From Heterodera schachtii (Eukaryota > Nematoda > Chromadorea > Rhabditida > Heteroderidae): a DNA stretch of 64,000 nucleotides. Of the stretch, positions 54,180-64,000 are shown one piece after another. Each line of letters starts with the position of its first letter. Position 1 is the first letter of the stretch. Under the pieces are notes generated by a model, which searched no databases, was not told the origin of the DNA, and saw only the letters and a list, made by a program, of their open reading frames with translations. The stretch lies in assembly GCA_023374025.1 (NCBI GenBank), contig SIJG01000010.1, positions 1,254,300-1,318,299 of the forward strand, read 5' to 3'. The position numbers were made by a program, and so were the translations under genes.

Positions 54180-57100
54180 AACTGACACATTAGGAAATAT
54201 TGAAATATGTATTAAAGACCTCCTACGTTCGAATTAGCATTGTATTTGATGCCAAAGCTCAAGATTGGATCTTGGCATTTTTGGAAAAGCCTGAATCTAA
54301 GCTAATTAAATTTTTTTGCGAAATCGGTAAAAATGTCACATTAGGGATGCTTGGCTATATGTGTAAAGTTTACCTACTTACGAATTGGCAGCGTATATAA
54401 TGCCAAACTCAAGATTGAATCTTGGCATTTTTGCACTGAAGCCAGCCAACTTCTTAAACAACTTTCTATACAACTTCATACATTCTAATTTTACAACTTT
54501 ATGTACAACTTTCATACATTTTTATATACAACTTTCAGTACAACTTTTTTAAATTTTTGAAAAATTGCGGGTGGGAGGGGGAAAAGGAGGAAGGGGGGGG
54601 GGGAGAAGAGGGTGGAAGAAGGGGGGGGGGGAGAGGAGGGTGGGGAGAGAGAGGAGAGGTTGGAAGAAGGGGTGAGGGAGGGGGGGGGGGAGGGGGAGAG
54701 AGGAGAGGGTAGAACAAGGGGGGGAGTGGGGTGTGCCTTTGTGAAATCTGTAAAACATCACCTTAGGGATTGTTGATTATATGTATAAAGACCACTTACG
54801 CTTGAATTAGCTTGGTTTAGAATCCCGGACTCAAGATAGGTGCTTGATATTTTTGAAAATCTTTGAATCTAAGCTAATTTATTTTTTTGTAAAATCGGTA
54901 AAAATGTCACATCAGGAAAGCCTGGCTATATGTATAAATATCACCTACTTGCAAATTGGCAAGATCTATAATGCCGAACTCAAGATTGGAAGTTGGCATT
55001 TTTGTACAGGCTTAGAATCTGAGTGAATTTTTTTTTGCGAATTTGGGAAAATCACCACATTAGGTATTCTTGACTATATGTGTAAAGATCACCTACGTTC
55101 GAATTAGCATTGTATTTGATGCCAAACTCAAGATTGGATCTTGGCATTTTTGGAAAGGCCTGAATCTAAGCTAATTAAATTTTTTGCGACATTGGTAAAA
55201 ATGTCACATTAGGGATGCTTGGCTATATGTGTAAAGATCACCTACATGCGAATGGGCAACATATATAATGCCAAACTCAAGATTGGTACTTGGCATTTTT
55301 GCACTGAAGCCAGCCAACTTTTTATACAACTTTCTGAACAACTTTCTATACAACTTTCAAACAGCTTTCGACCAATTTTTGAACTTTATAAACAACTTTC
55401 GTACATTTTGGTATACAACTTTCAGTACAACTTTTTTAAATTTTTAGAAAAATTAGGGGTGGGAAGAGGGTGGAGGGGAGAGAGCGGAGGGTGGAAGAAG
55501 GGGCGAGGGAGGGGGGCAGGGGGGAGAGAGGAGAGGGTGGAAGAAGGGGGGAGGGGGGAGAGGAAAGAGGAGTAAGGGGGGGGGGGGGGAATGGCGCGTG
55601 GGCCTTTGTGAAATCGGTAAAAATATAACACTAGGAATTGTTTATTATATGTACAGAGATCATCTACGTTTGAATTAGCTTGGTTTAGAATCCAGGACTC
55701 AAGATTGGTATTTGGCATTTTTGAAAAAGCTTTTAATCTAAGCTAATTTGTTTTTTTGTGAAATCGGTAAAAATAGCACATAAGGGATACTTGGCTACAT
55801 GTATAAAGACCACCTACGTTTGAATTGGCATCGTTTATAATGCCGAACTCAAGATTGGCACTTGGAATTTTTGCACTGAAGCCAGCCAACTTCTTATACA
55901 ACTTTCTGTACAACTTTCGACCACTTTTTCAATTTTATAAACAACTTTGTACATTTTTGTAAGTTGTAAAAAAAATTGTGTAAAAATGCCAAGTACCGAT
56001 CTTGAGTCAGGGATCCAAAACCTCCTCATTTTAACGTAGGTAACATTTATAGGTATAGCCAAGCATTCTTTTTGTGTTATTTTCGCAAACTATTTTTAAT
56101 TATCATATAAAAATTTTATGTTTTAAAGTTGTGCTGAAAGTTGTATGCAAAGTTCAATGAAAGTTGTTTATAAAGTTGAAAAATTGGTCGAAAGTTGTAT
56201 GAAAGTTGTACAGAAAGTTGTATAAGAAGTTGAGATTGCTTCATTGTAAAAATCCAAGTACCAATCTTGAGTTCGGCATAATATACGGTGCCAATTCGAA
56301 CTTATGTGATCTTTATACATATTGTAATGAATTCCTATTGTGTCAGAATCCCAGATTTTGGAAAGACTTCGCACTGATTCAAATTTGTACAATTGTTCCA
56401 AGTGCTGATATATAATTTGAAACATCTATAAAATAGATTAAGCCCGCTGGGAGGGGGAAGGGGGGGGGGGGGTAGAGGAGGGAGGAGAGAGAGAGGAGAG
56501 GGTAGAAGAAGGGAGAAAGGGGGGGGGGGAGGGGAGGGTGGACGAGGAGGGGGGAAGAGGAGGAGGGGGGGGGCCTTTGTGAAATCTGTAAAAATATCAC
56601 ACTAGGAATTGTTGATTATATGTACAAAGACCACCTACGTTCGAATGAGCACGGTTTATAATGCCGAACGCAAGATTGGTAGTTGGCATTTTTGTACCGA
56701 CCGGGAATCTGATTGAATTTTTTTTATGAAATCGAAAAACTACCACATTAGGGATACTTGGCTACATGTATAAAGACCACCTATGTTCGAATTGGCATCG
56801 TTTATAATGCCGAACTCAAGATTGGTACTTGGCATTTTTGCACTGAAGCAATCTACTATTAAACAACTTTCTATACAATTCTTTGCGCAACTTTCACCCA
56901 ACTTTACAACATTCTGTACAACTTTCATTCAACTTTGTATAAATTAATTCGGGAATACTAACACAGTATGAGTTATTGAATAAAAATATAAAGACCACCT
57001 ACGTTCTAATTAACATTCTATGTAATCCCAAACTCAAGATTGGTGCTTGGCTTTTAAAACTGAAGCACTCATCAAATTAATAAAATTTTCGGGAATACTT

Positions 57101-57870
57101 TCCTTACATTTCTGCAGCGAAATTTGAAAAAATAACACCATAGGAAATATTGAATATGTATTTAAAGACCACCTACGTTCGAGAAATCAGGGGGATTTCT
57201 GAGTGAAATTTGGAAAACTAACACAATAGGAAATATTGTCTATATCTGTAGAGATCATCTACGTTTAAATTGGCATGGTTTAGAATGCCCTACTCAAAAG
57301 AGGGTGGATGAAGGTGGGAGGGTGGGGAAGGCGGGAGAGGTGAGGGGAGAGGGGAGGGTGGAAGAGGCGGGAGAGGAGGAAGGGGGGGGGGGAGAAGAGG
57401 GTGGAAGAAGGGGGGGGAGAGCAGGGTGGGGAGAGAGAGGAGAGGGTGGAAGAAGTGGGGAGGGTGGAAGGGGGTAGGTTGGGAAGGGGGGGGGGAAGAG
57501 GAGGGAGGGCAGAGAGAGGAGATGGTCGAAGAAGAGGGGGGAGGGGGGGGGGGGGGGGGGGGGGAAGAGGAGGGAAGAGAGAGAGAGGAGAAAGTGGCAG
57601 AAGAGGGGGGAGGGGGGAAGGGGGGGGGGGGGAAGAGGAAGGAGGGCAGAGAGAGGAGATAGTGGAAGAAGAGGGGGGAGGGGGGAAAGGGGGGGGGGAG
57701 AGGTGAGGTTGGAGGGGAGGGTGGAAGTGGAAGGGGAAGAGGAGGATGGGGGGCCTTTGTGAAATCGGTAAAATTAGCACATAAGGGATACTTGGCTATA
57801 TGTTTAAAGACCAACTACGTTTGAATTGGCATCATTTAATATGCCGAACGCAAGATTGGTACTTGGCTCT
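54180..57870. repeat. Satellite-like array with interspersed polypurine blocks
   Basis: About a dozen diverged copies of a unit of roughly 150-180 bp. Shared words are AAAGACCACCTACGTTCGAA, ATGCCGAACTCAAGATTGG, TACTTGGCATTTTTGCACTG and a variant with cagccaactttc/acaactttc tails. Four G+A-only blocks (about 54566-54730, 55452-55590, 56446-56572, 57298-57755) interrupt it. Some segments are inverted (56000-56280). Long proline/serine or glycine/arginine ORFs across the purine blocks are artefacts of composition. Confidence 0.8.
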
Positions 57871-57931
57871 TTGCTGGCCCAGTGTTGAAAGCGCCCCCGG
57901 CGCTTTAACAGGGCCCATCGGGCCCTGGTTA

Positions 57932-58360
57932 ATTGAACCTTGAAAAAAGAAATTTGTATTTAGATTGGCATTTTTCTATTTGATTTGAGAAAAATGCTTC
58001 TGGAATATGTAGAGAGACCGGGCAAAAGGTCAGACCGGTTTTTTTAAAATCGGAATCGGAACCGAAAAAAAACGATTAATTTTTTATAATTTTTCGTTTT
58101 TCGATATGCTAAAAAGTTATTTTATTTAAAAAAATTAAATTTTAAGGTTTCGTACCGGCGGACCACAATTTTCAACCGGGACTAAAAAGAGGAATTTTAC
58201 AAGAAGTGCCGATTTTCAGCCCAAGATTTCTAAAGACAACCTTAGAAATAAGGACATTGGATAATCAAGAAATAAGGACATTGGATAATCAAGAAATAAG
58301 GACATTGTATGATCAAGAAATAAGGACATTGGATGATCAAGAAATAAGGACATTGGATGC
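57932..58360. repeat. Second copy of the 46582 block with expanded 24-bp minisatellite
   Basis: Matches 46582-46930, then carries five units of AATAAGGACATTGGATGATC at 58242-58360. A third partial copy of the same DNA follows at 58365-58580. Confidence 0.85.
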
Positions 58361-58786
58361 CGGGCAAGGGGCCCGATCGGTTTTTTTTAAATCGGAACCG
58401 AAAAAAATGATTAATTTTTTATAATTTTTCGTTTTTCGATATGCTAAAAAGTTATTTTATTTAAAAAATCAAAAAGGTTTCGTACCGGAGGACCACAATT
58501 TTCAACCGGGACTAAAAAGAGGAATTTTACAAGAAGTGCCGGTTTTCAGCCCAAGATTTCTAAAGACAACCTTAGAAACAAAATAATCCATTTAATTTCT
58601 TAATAAACAATTGGTAGCTCTAATTGTTCTATAAAATTATGGCGTATAAAAATTCAAAAATTTATATCCAAATAAAAACAAGGACATTCTTTGAACCCAA
58701 AAGAACTAATACGATTCTTGCAGAGGCAAAAAACATATTTTTGATAATTTTTGCGGTCTCTAATTATTACAGTAAAAGATCACCGA

Positions 58787-59665
58787 ATGGCAAAAGTTAC
58801 TCATCTGCTGCTGGCTTTGTTTTTGTTGGTGATCAATGAGATATTGTCGCATCTTCCAGCCGACAATTGCCGAAACGACCAAAGATGTTTGTATATTTCT
58901 TATTATTCATATAATGGCATAAAAATGCGACAGCGGCGGAAAATCCGACACCAAACTTAGATATTTAAAAAACAATCCAAAAAAGCCAATTTTAATTTTA
59001 AGGAAGAAAACAAAAAAAAATATTGGTGTCGAGGAGCGGACTCGAACTTGCGCATCGCATTTTCAGGGAGCCTAATGGCACATCAGGGAATCCCATTTAT
59101 CTAAAAAATTATTTTTTTGGAAAATTTTGAGTGAAAAATTTTCTACCCCAAAAACAAACGTGCTCCCCAGGTAGGTCGAAATTTGAAAAAAAAATTTTTT
59201 CTTTTAAAATGTTCGTTATGCCTTTTGTATGAGTTGTCATTGACACAAATGGAACTTATAATAAAGATCCAACACGATGCCAGTATAACTAGTCCTCTAT
59301 TAGCCTTCAAAACTTCAAAAAATTTCATTATGTTTCAAAAAAAACAATGGCCAAAAATGTTTAGAAAATCAATTTTTTGCAATGGCCAAAAATGTTTAGA
59401 AAATCAATTTTTTGAATTTTTCTGGCCACAAATTTTTTTAAACGACGACGAAATTTTTTGAAATTTAGCAGACTAATAGAGGACTCGTTGGGCTATCGAA
59501 TGATACCAAAAATGTTTAATTTGGATGCTTCTACAAAAAGTTCTGGTGCATTAAAATTGCAAAAAAAATTTTTATGGTCGTGTCTTTTTTTATGGTCGTG
59601 CGAACTGCAATAGAGCCGTTGGCATTCAGCTGTAAGTTTGGCACTAGAGTTTGTGACAGCCAGTA
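58787..59665 (+). pseudogene. Decayed copy of L2
   Basis: The ORF from 58787 begins MAKVTHLLLALFLLVINEIL, matching the L2 signal peptide with a small deletion, and runs only to 58960. After a donor-like gtatat no proper exon 2 is present. About 59575-59605 shows a worn match to L2 exon 2, and 59618-59665 matches the start of L2 intron 2 (attcagctgtaagtttggca). Exons 3-5 were not found. The copy is part of the 46.6-50.6 kb to 57.9-59.7 kb duplication. Confidence 0.7.
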
Positions 59666-59981
59666 GGAAAAACAGTTTGTGCCAGTGATCGGGAAATGGG
59701 TAACAATAAACATGTGTCATCCATCAGTAGGTGATGATATTTTTTATTTTTAGCACCTCATCTAAAAAAATTTGAAAAAAATTATTTTCAAATGTTTTGG
59801 CATTTTGCCCAAATTTATTAACAAAAATGCGATAAAACCAAGAATACAACCCTAAGAATCGATCAAAAATTCAGAAAAATACATCCCTAAGAATCGACTA
59901 AAATCATATCCAAAATTCTTTATTTACTTTCTTGACAAGAATTTTTGATTTTAAAAATTATTTATCTTAACACTGATTCGT

Positions 59982-60330
59982 AGGGATGGGAATTTTATGT
60001 AAGAAAAATCGCGAAATATGTAAATAAAATATGGAAATATGTAAAAAATCCAATATGAACCAAATATGTAAATAAAAAATTTTTTAATTGTTTATTTTTG
60101 GAAAAAAATGCCTCGTAAAGAGTGAAATAGGCACAAAATACCATAAAAATTGCCTAAATAGGCTTAGAATCATATTTTAGTATATCAAGTATTTCTAAAA
60201 TTAATTTTTGATATATCATTTTTTGAAAAAAAATTGATTTTTCAGGGATACACTTTCGTTTATTTTTTTTTAATTTTCAAAAATCCTCAAAAATACTGTA
60301 TTATTGACGCAGGGATCCCTTGTGCCCATG
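59982..60330. repeat. Element-like AT-rich DNA with aaatatgtaa words
   Basis: Starts TAGGGATGGGAATTTTATG, related to 32567, and continues with aaatatgtaaataaaatatgg words. The right end was not found. Confidence 0.35.
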
Positions 60331-60335
60331 ATGTT

Positions 60336-60545
60336 TCAAAATGAGGAATTTATCCCAGATAAGGATTATTTAAGGTTTGATCAAGGTTTTAAAGAGCATA
60401 AAATGCTCTACATATACAAAAGACCGCAAGTCTATATCAGTAGTTATACCCGTAGTGGTATGGGCACTTAATCAATCTATGGGTTTTACATTAATTAAAT
60501 GAATTTTCGAATTAATAAATATTATTATTATTATTATTATTATGA
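60336..60545 (+). mobile_element. Possible 3' end of a truncated non-LTR retrotransposon
   Basis: A frame from 60336 reads NEEFIPDKDYLRFDQGFKEH and ends SSYTRSGMGT-stop at about 60470. It is followed by a short AT-rich tail and (ATT)n at 60519-60543. A coding end, a short 3' UTR and a simple-repeat tail fit a 5'-truncated retroposon, but no catalytic motif is in view. Confidence 0.3.
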
Positions 60546-62483
60546 AAAGAGCGTTTAATTAATAATAAATTACTAAATCTGTTAACAAATTGCATTTCTG
60601 ATTTATTTAACTCAATTACACTGAAATGTACTATTTGTTAATTTCTTTCCCCAAAACTGTTTAAATGGATAATGATAAAGGGAGGTGAAAAATGTAATAT
60701 TTTTGTATTTTTGATCGATTAAAAATTTTCACTCACACAAAAAATGAAAAAAAAAGCAAAAGCAAAGAATACAACCCCATGAACACTAATCAAAAAATTT
60801 AGAATTTTTTGTAAGGGAGGTGAAAGATAAATCTTTTTATTTTTATATTACTCGAATAAAATTAAATGATTTATTAAATACGTGATATACTTAATATTTT
60901 TTTGATTTAAAGAAATAAAAGTTAGATGGATTTTAAAAAATATTGGAAAAAAATTAAATGAAATGAAATTAAATTAAATGTGGATTGAAATAATGTAGCT
61001 GTTTGAAAAAAAATAGATATAAATATTAAAAATAATGAGCGGCAAACCAGGTATTTCCGTGGATTGTTACACAAAAATGAGCCATTATCTGCAACTTGAA
61101 AAATTTTTCTACCTTTTTAAAAATATTTTAAATTAAGGATTAACTGGATTCATATATATTTTTTGAAATTTCAATACTAAATTTCTTTAGAAAAAAATTA
61201 CGGCGAAATTTCGGCGGGGGAAATTTTGTCCCGTCTTCAAATGGCATTGTAATTAAAAATATGGCATTAATGGCTTTTTTTGTTTTTTAAATTTTAATTT
61301 TTAATAAAATGAAACCCTAATTTCATTACGAATCATGATTATAATTTCTGAAAAACTAATTGATCAAATACCCTTGTTTATCTATTGTAAAATAAAAAAA
61401 TCATCAAAAGCAATTCTCGAGATAAGAATTTTAAAAGCCCGAGTTCACCGCTTCGGATAGTTAATCGTATTTATTGAAAAACAAATTTTTACATCTTTTT
61501 TTAGTATTTACTTATTTATTATCCGGAAATAGAAGTTCGCCGTTCATCCTAATGAAAATATAAAAACTATGAAATTGATAATATTTAAAATGACATAGTG
61601 TGTTAATTTGGCAGTGTAATTGCTTTATTTCCATAACAAATTTGCGTCAATGTTGCGGAACAAGACCAATTGCGATGCGATCAGCAGCAGAACAAAGACT
61701 ACGGTAGAAAGTTCAAAAATAAATATTATTAATATATGATATGTGAATTCATTGATTTTTATCAATCAAAAATGTATTTTTAAAATAATTGTACTTTTAT
61801 TTTTAATTGTCAGTTAAATTGTAAATTCTACCTGTTGGCGTTTTGGCATTTGCCACTCTTTTCGCTGCAGATTTTGGCTATAATATAAATAATTTTAATT
61901 TAATTAAGGTTAATGGTTTTAAATTCATTGGGTCAAATCATTAACACAGAGTGTTATTTAAATCTCAATACCAACGAGGGAAGTGAGACCATTACACAAT
62001 TGGAATTAGCCTGCTTGAAGAGTTAAATTGTCTCAAATTCGAATGAAAAACCATGCTCTTTCTATTGTTAGGGTTTTGGAAAAAAAATCATTCATTTGAA
62101 TTATCAGATTTTTCGCCAGCTTTAAATTGAGTAATTGCCGATTAAATATTTTGCTGCTTTAGTTTTGCGCCGTCAAAAATGTTTTTATTAAAAACGAACA
62201 AATTTAACATCCTAAATGTTTTCTCTATTAGCCTTCAAGATTTCAAAAAATTTTATTAGGTTACAAAGAATTTGACCAAAAATTTTAAAAACATAAAAAG
62301 CTCGATAACTCATTTTAAATTAAAACTCTTAGGCCAATTAAAAAAACTCACAAGTTAAAAAAGGCAAATTCTAAACCTCGGTTTACGTGACCGAAGTCTA
62401 AGTGTCCGGGCTTTTACGGCTACAATTCGACATCTTCCCGTTGTAAGACTTGGGATGGAAAATGCGTCTTTTCGGTGCGGGTC

Positions 62484-63075
62484 GTTACTCAAAAAACCAT
62501 TAAAATGAAAATTTTTGATAGAAAATTATTCATAACTTCTTCATAATGAATCAAATTTTAAAGTTGATATCTTTCGATAGCCCTAAGTGTTTTCTATTAT
62601 CATGCAAAATTTCAAAAAAAAAAAAATTCATTAAGTTTCGAAAAAGTTATGACCTGAGAAACTCAAAAAACTAAGTTTTATTAAACATTGTTGGTCATAA
62701 CTTTCTTGAAACTTAATGAAACTTTTTGAAATTTTATATGATAATAGAAAACACTTAGGTACTTTTCCGTTTTGAGGCCAAAGTTGATTTTTTTTTTAAA
62801 TCAACAGCAAGCTAATAGAATTGCAGATCCATTCGAAGAGATATTAACTCAAATTATGGCATTTATGCCTCAGAAATAATTTGGTGTGTAGCTTTAGCAA
62901 TTCTCCGCGCCCTCTGTTGATTAAAAACAACTAATAAATAAATAAAATAACTTTGGCCTCAAAACGGAAAAGTACCAACAACTTATTTAGTGCTATAGAT
63001 GATATCAAAATAAAAATCCGATTACTTTTGAGCAGATATATCAAATTTTTTTTTTTTTGATGTTTTTTGAGTAAC
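62484..63075. mobile_element. Inverted-repeat element in the last large intron, with a second element nested inside
   Basis: Ends GTTACTCAAAAAAC and GTTTTTTGAGTAAC with gtc on both sides. Inside, 62758-62976 is bracketed by GGTACTTTTCCGTTTTGAGG and its inverted partner. Outer inner-arm DNA (cataacttt, taatagaaaacacttag) also occurs near 17000 and 59460. Confidence 0.6.
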
Positions 63076-63091
63076 GTCATAGCACCGTCTT

Positions 63092-63143
63092 TTCTCTCTC
63101 TCTCTCTCACTCTCCCCCCGCCTATCTCTATCTCTCTCTCTCA
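63092..63143. repeat. CT microsatellite at the splice donor of the third cysteine-module copy
   Basis: About 50 bp of CTCTCTCT on the plus strand, broken by ccccccgcctatctctatct. On the coding strand it is a GA repeat immediately following the donor gtgaga. Confidence 0.85.
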
Positions 63144-63528
63144 CCTGTTCACCCACACAACAGACCACATCGTAGTCCAATTAGCAGCAGATGTTTTTGG
63201 CACGGCCTCGCCTTTTCATGCAATTTGCCCACCCGCAGGGGCACTTTTTCTTCACCAAATCCTCACACACGGCACTGTACGACACATTCATAAAATCTTT
63301 TTCCTCAGTTCTTTCCATCATTTTGGCAATGTCTGCCGGAACTTCATGCAGCATCTGTAAACAATTTGGAAACCTATTATAAAAATATGATGTCAGAAAG
63401 AATGACCAAAATTTCCCATCTATACGGGCATATCCCACGCCTCTTCCTTTTGAAAATTTGAAAATCAACACTCAAACTCTAAGACATCTAAATGGTAAAA
63501 GGACGATTCGTTTTTGGCCAATTCGTTT

Positions 63529-63998
63529 TTACCCCGATTCGTTTTTTGAAGTAGAAATTCAAAAATTCGAGGTTGAATCGATGAAATTTTAAGTATTTCA
63601 GATAAATTTCAGCTTAGGAATGTGTTTTAAGTAGTTTACAGTTTACCCACTCCTTTACCTCTGTTTAACAATTTTCAAATTTTGAAATTTCAAAAAAAAA
63701 ATTTTCCAACTTAAAAAAAAATTTTTCGGTAAAAACGGATGTCATATTCGTGGTTACCCTTAAAACCCACGGAAACATGTTTCAAGGTACTTATTAAAAA
63801 AAAAGAAAATTTCGTCAAAAAACTAATTCAGAAGAAAGTTAGAAATTAATTTTCAAATTTCCTAGATTGGGTCTAAACTATAAAATCATTTGAAATTACC
63901 TAAAAAGTATTCCTGAATTCAAGTAGGTAAAAAATATTTAAATTTCAACGATTAGACCTCATTTTTTGCGTTTCGGCCCAAAAAACGAATCGGGGTAA
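63529..63998. mobile_element. Inverted-repeat element at the window edge
   Basis: TTACCCCGATTCGTTTTTTG at the left has an exact inverted partner ending at 63998. No coding content. The flanking duplication cannot be judged because the right side is at the window end. Confidence 0.6.
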
Positions 63999-64000
63999 TA

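Larger units (their letters stand above)
61625..63354 (-). pseudogene. 3' part of a third cysteine-module gene, in-frame stop
   Basis: Minus-strand exons 63354-63145, 61877-61832 and 61698-61625 align with the last three exons of the two full genes and keep their phases (0, then 1). The first carries one module (CPCGWANCMKRRGRAKNICC). The codon after that CC is TAA (63181-63183), where the paralog at 34 kb has Thr; beyond it LDYDVVCCVGEQ continues in frame. The final exon encodes FVLLLIASQLVLFRNIDANL. Upstream exons, if any, lie beyond the window. One stop in otherwise clean exons suggests recent loss. Confidence 0.72.

Noticed and set aside
57280..57814. Long Pro/Ser and Gly/Arg ORFs on both strands (up to 174 codons)
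   Set aside because: They follow from pure purine/pyrimidine composition, which lacks stop codons; no start context, domains or homologs.
58206..58424. 72-codon ORF with repeated IRTLDNQE
   Set aside because: Product of the 24-bp minisatellite; no start context and absent as a frame in the copy at 46.9 kb.

Overview
The window looks like nuclear DNA of a nematode. Exons are GC-richer than their very AT-rich surroundings, most introns are short with (T)n..CAG/AG acceptors, trans-splice-like acceptors sit just 5' of two start codons, one broken gene resembles the nematode DUF273 family, and the DNA is crowded with short non-autonomous DNA transposons. A tylenchid such as a cyst nematode would fit, but that is inference from general character, not a match to any reference. 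Spliced gene models were built by hand from acceptor/donor sites, open reading frames and intron phase; none has RNA support.

The central system is a family of secreted, probably membrane-anchored, cysteine-module proteins on the minus strand. An intact eight-exon member runs from 28281 down to 18002 (402 aa). A colinear ten-exon paralog runs from 38053 down to 33697; its first exon carries 120-bp coding repeats and has a 1-bp frameshift. The 3' end of a third copy lies at 63354-61625 and has an in-frame stop. A relic of a fourth, only promoter plus signal-peptide exon, lies at 421-1290 and is split by a DNA transposon. Each full member has a signal peptide, four modules of the pattern C-x-C-x-W-x2-C..CC-x7-CC carried mostly on phase 0-0 exons (five of 141 nt), and a tiny C-terminal exon coding a hydrophobic segment. 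A second family has two plus-strand members with matching intron phases: L1 (1392-4402, 333 aa) and L2 (48424-52044, 185 aa). Both have a signal peptide, a Cys-rich domain, a Thr-rich or short linker and a hydrophobic tail. A decayed L2 copy lies at 58787-59665.

Layout: 0.4-4.4 kb holds the relic and L1; 5-11.5 kb is transposon debris with a few exon-like fragments; 11.5-16.6 kb is an intact, very young Ty3/gypsy retrotransposon with identical LTRs and 5-bp target duplications; 18-28.3 kb is the intact cysteine-module gene, whose large intron contains nested hAT-like elements, two perfect palindromes and a 5'-truncated Ty3/gypsy copy; 29-33 kb is repeats; 33.7-38.5 kb is the frameshifted paralog; 39-42.3 kb is hAT-like MITEs; 42.4-45.9 kb is a broken DUF273-like gene flanked by a 247-bp perfect inverted repeat and invaded by a Tc1-like MITE; 46.6-52 kb is L2; 54.2-57.9 kb is a satellite and polypurine array; 57.9-59.7 kb is a partial duplication of the L2 region; 60-64 kb is MITEs and the third cysteine-module copy.

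Seven short elements have terminal inverted repeats of hAT type (YAG-G) and 8-bp target duplications, six perfect and one 7/8. They carry different ends, but several share one internal GC-rich palindromic module. Transposon insertion and local inversion or duplication appear to be the main forces copying and breaking the secreted-protein genes here.
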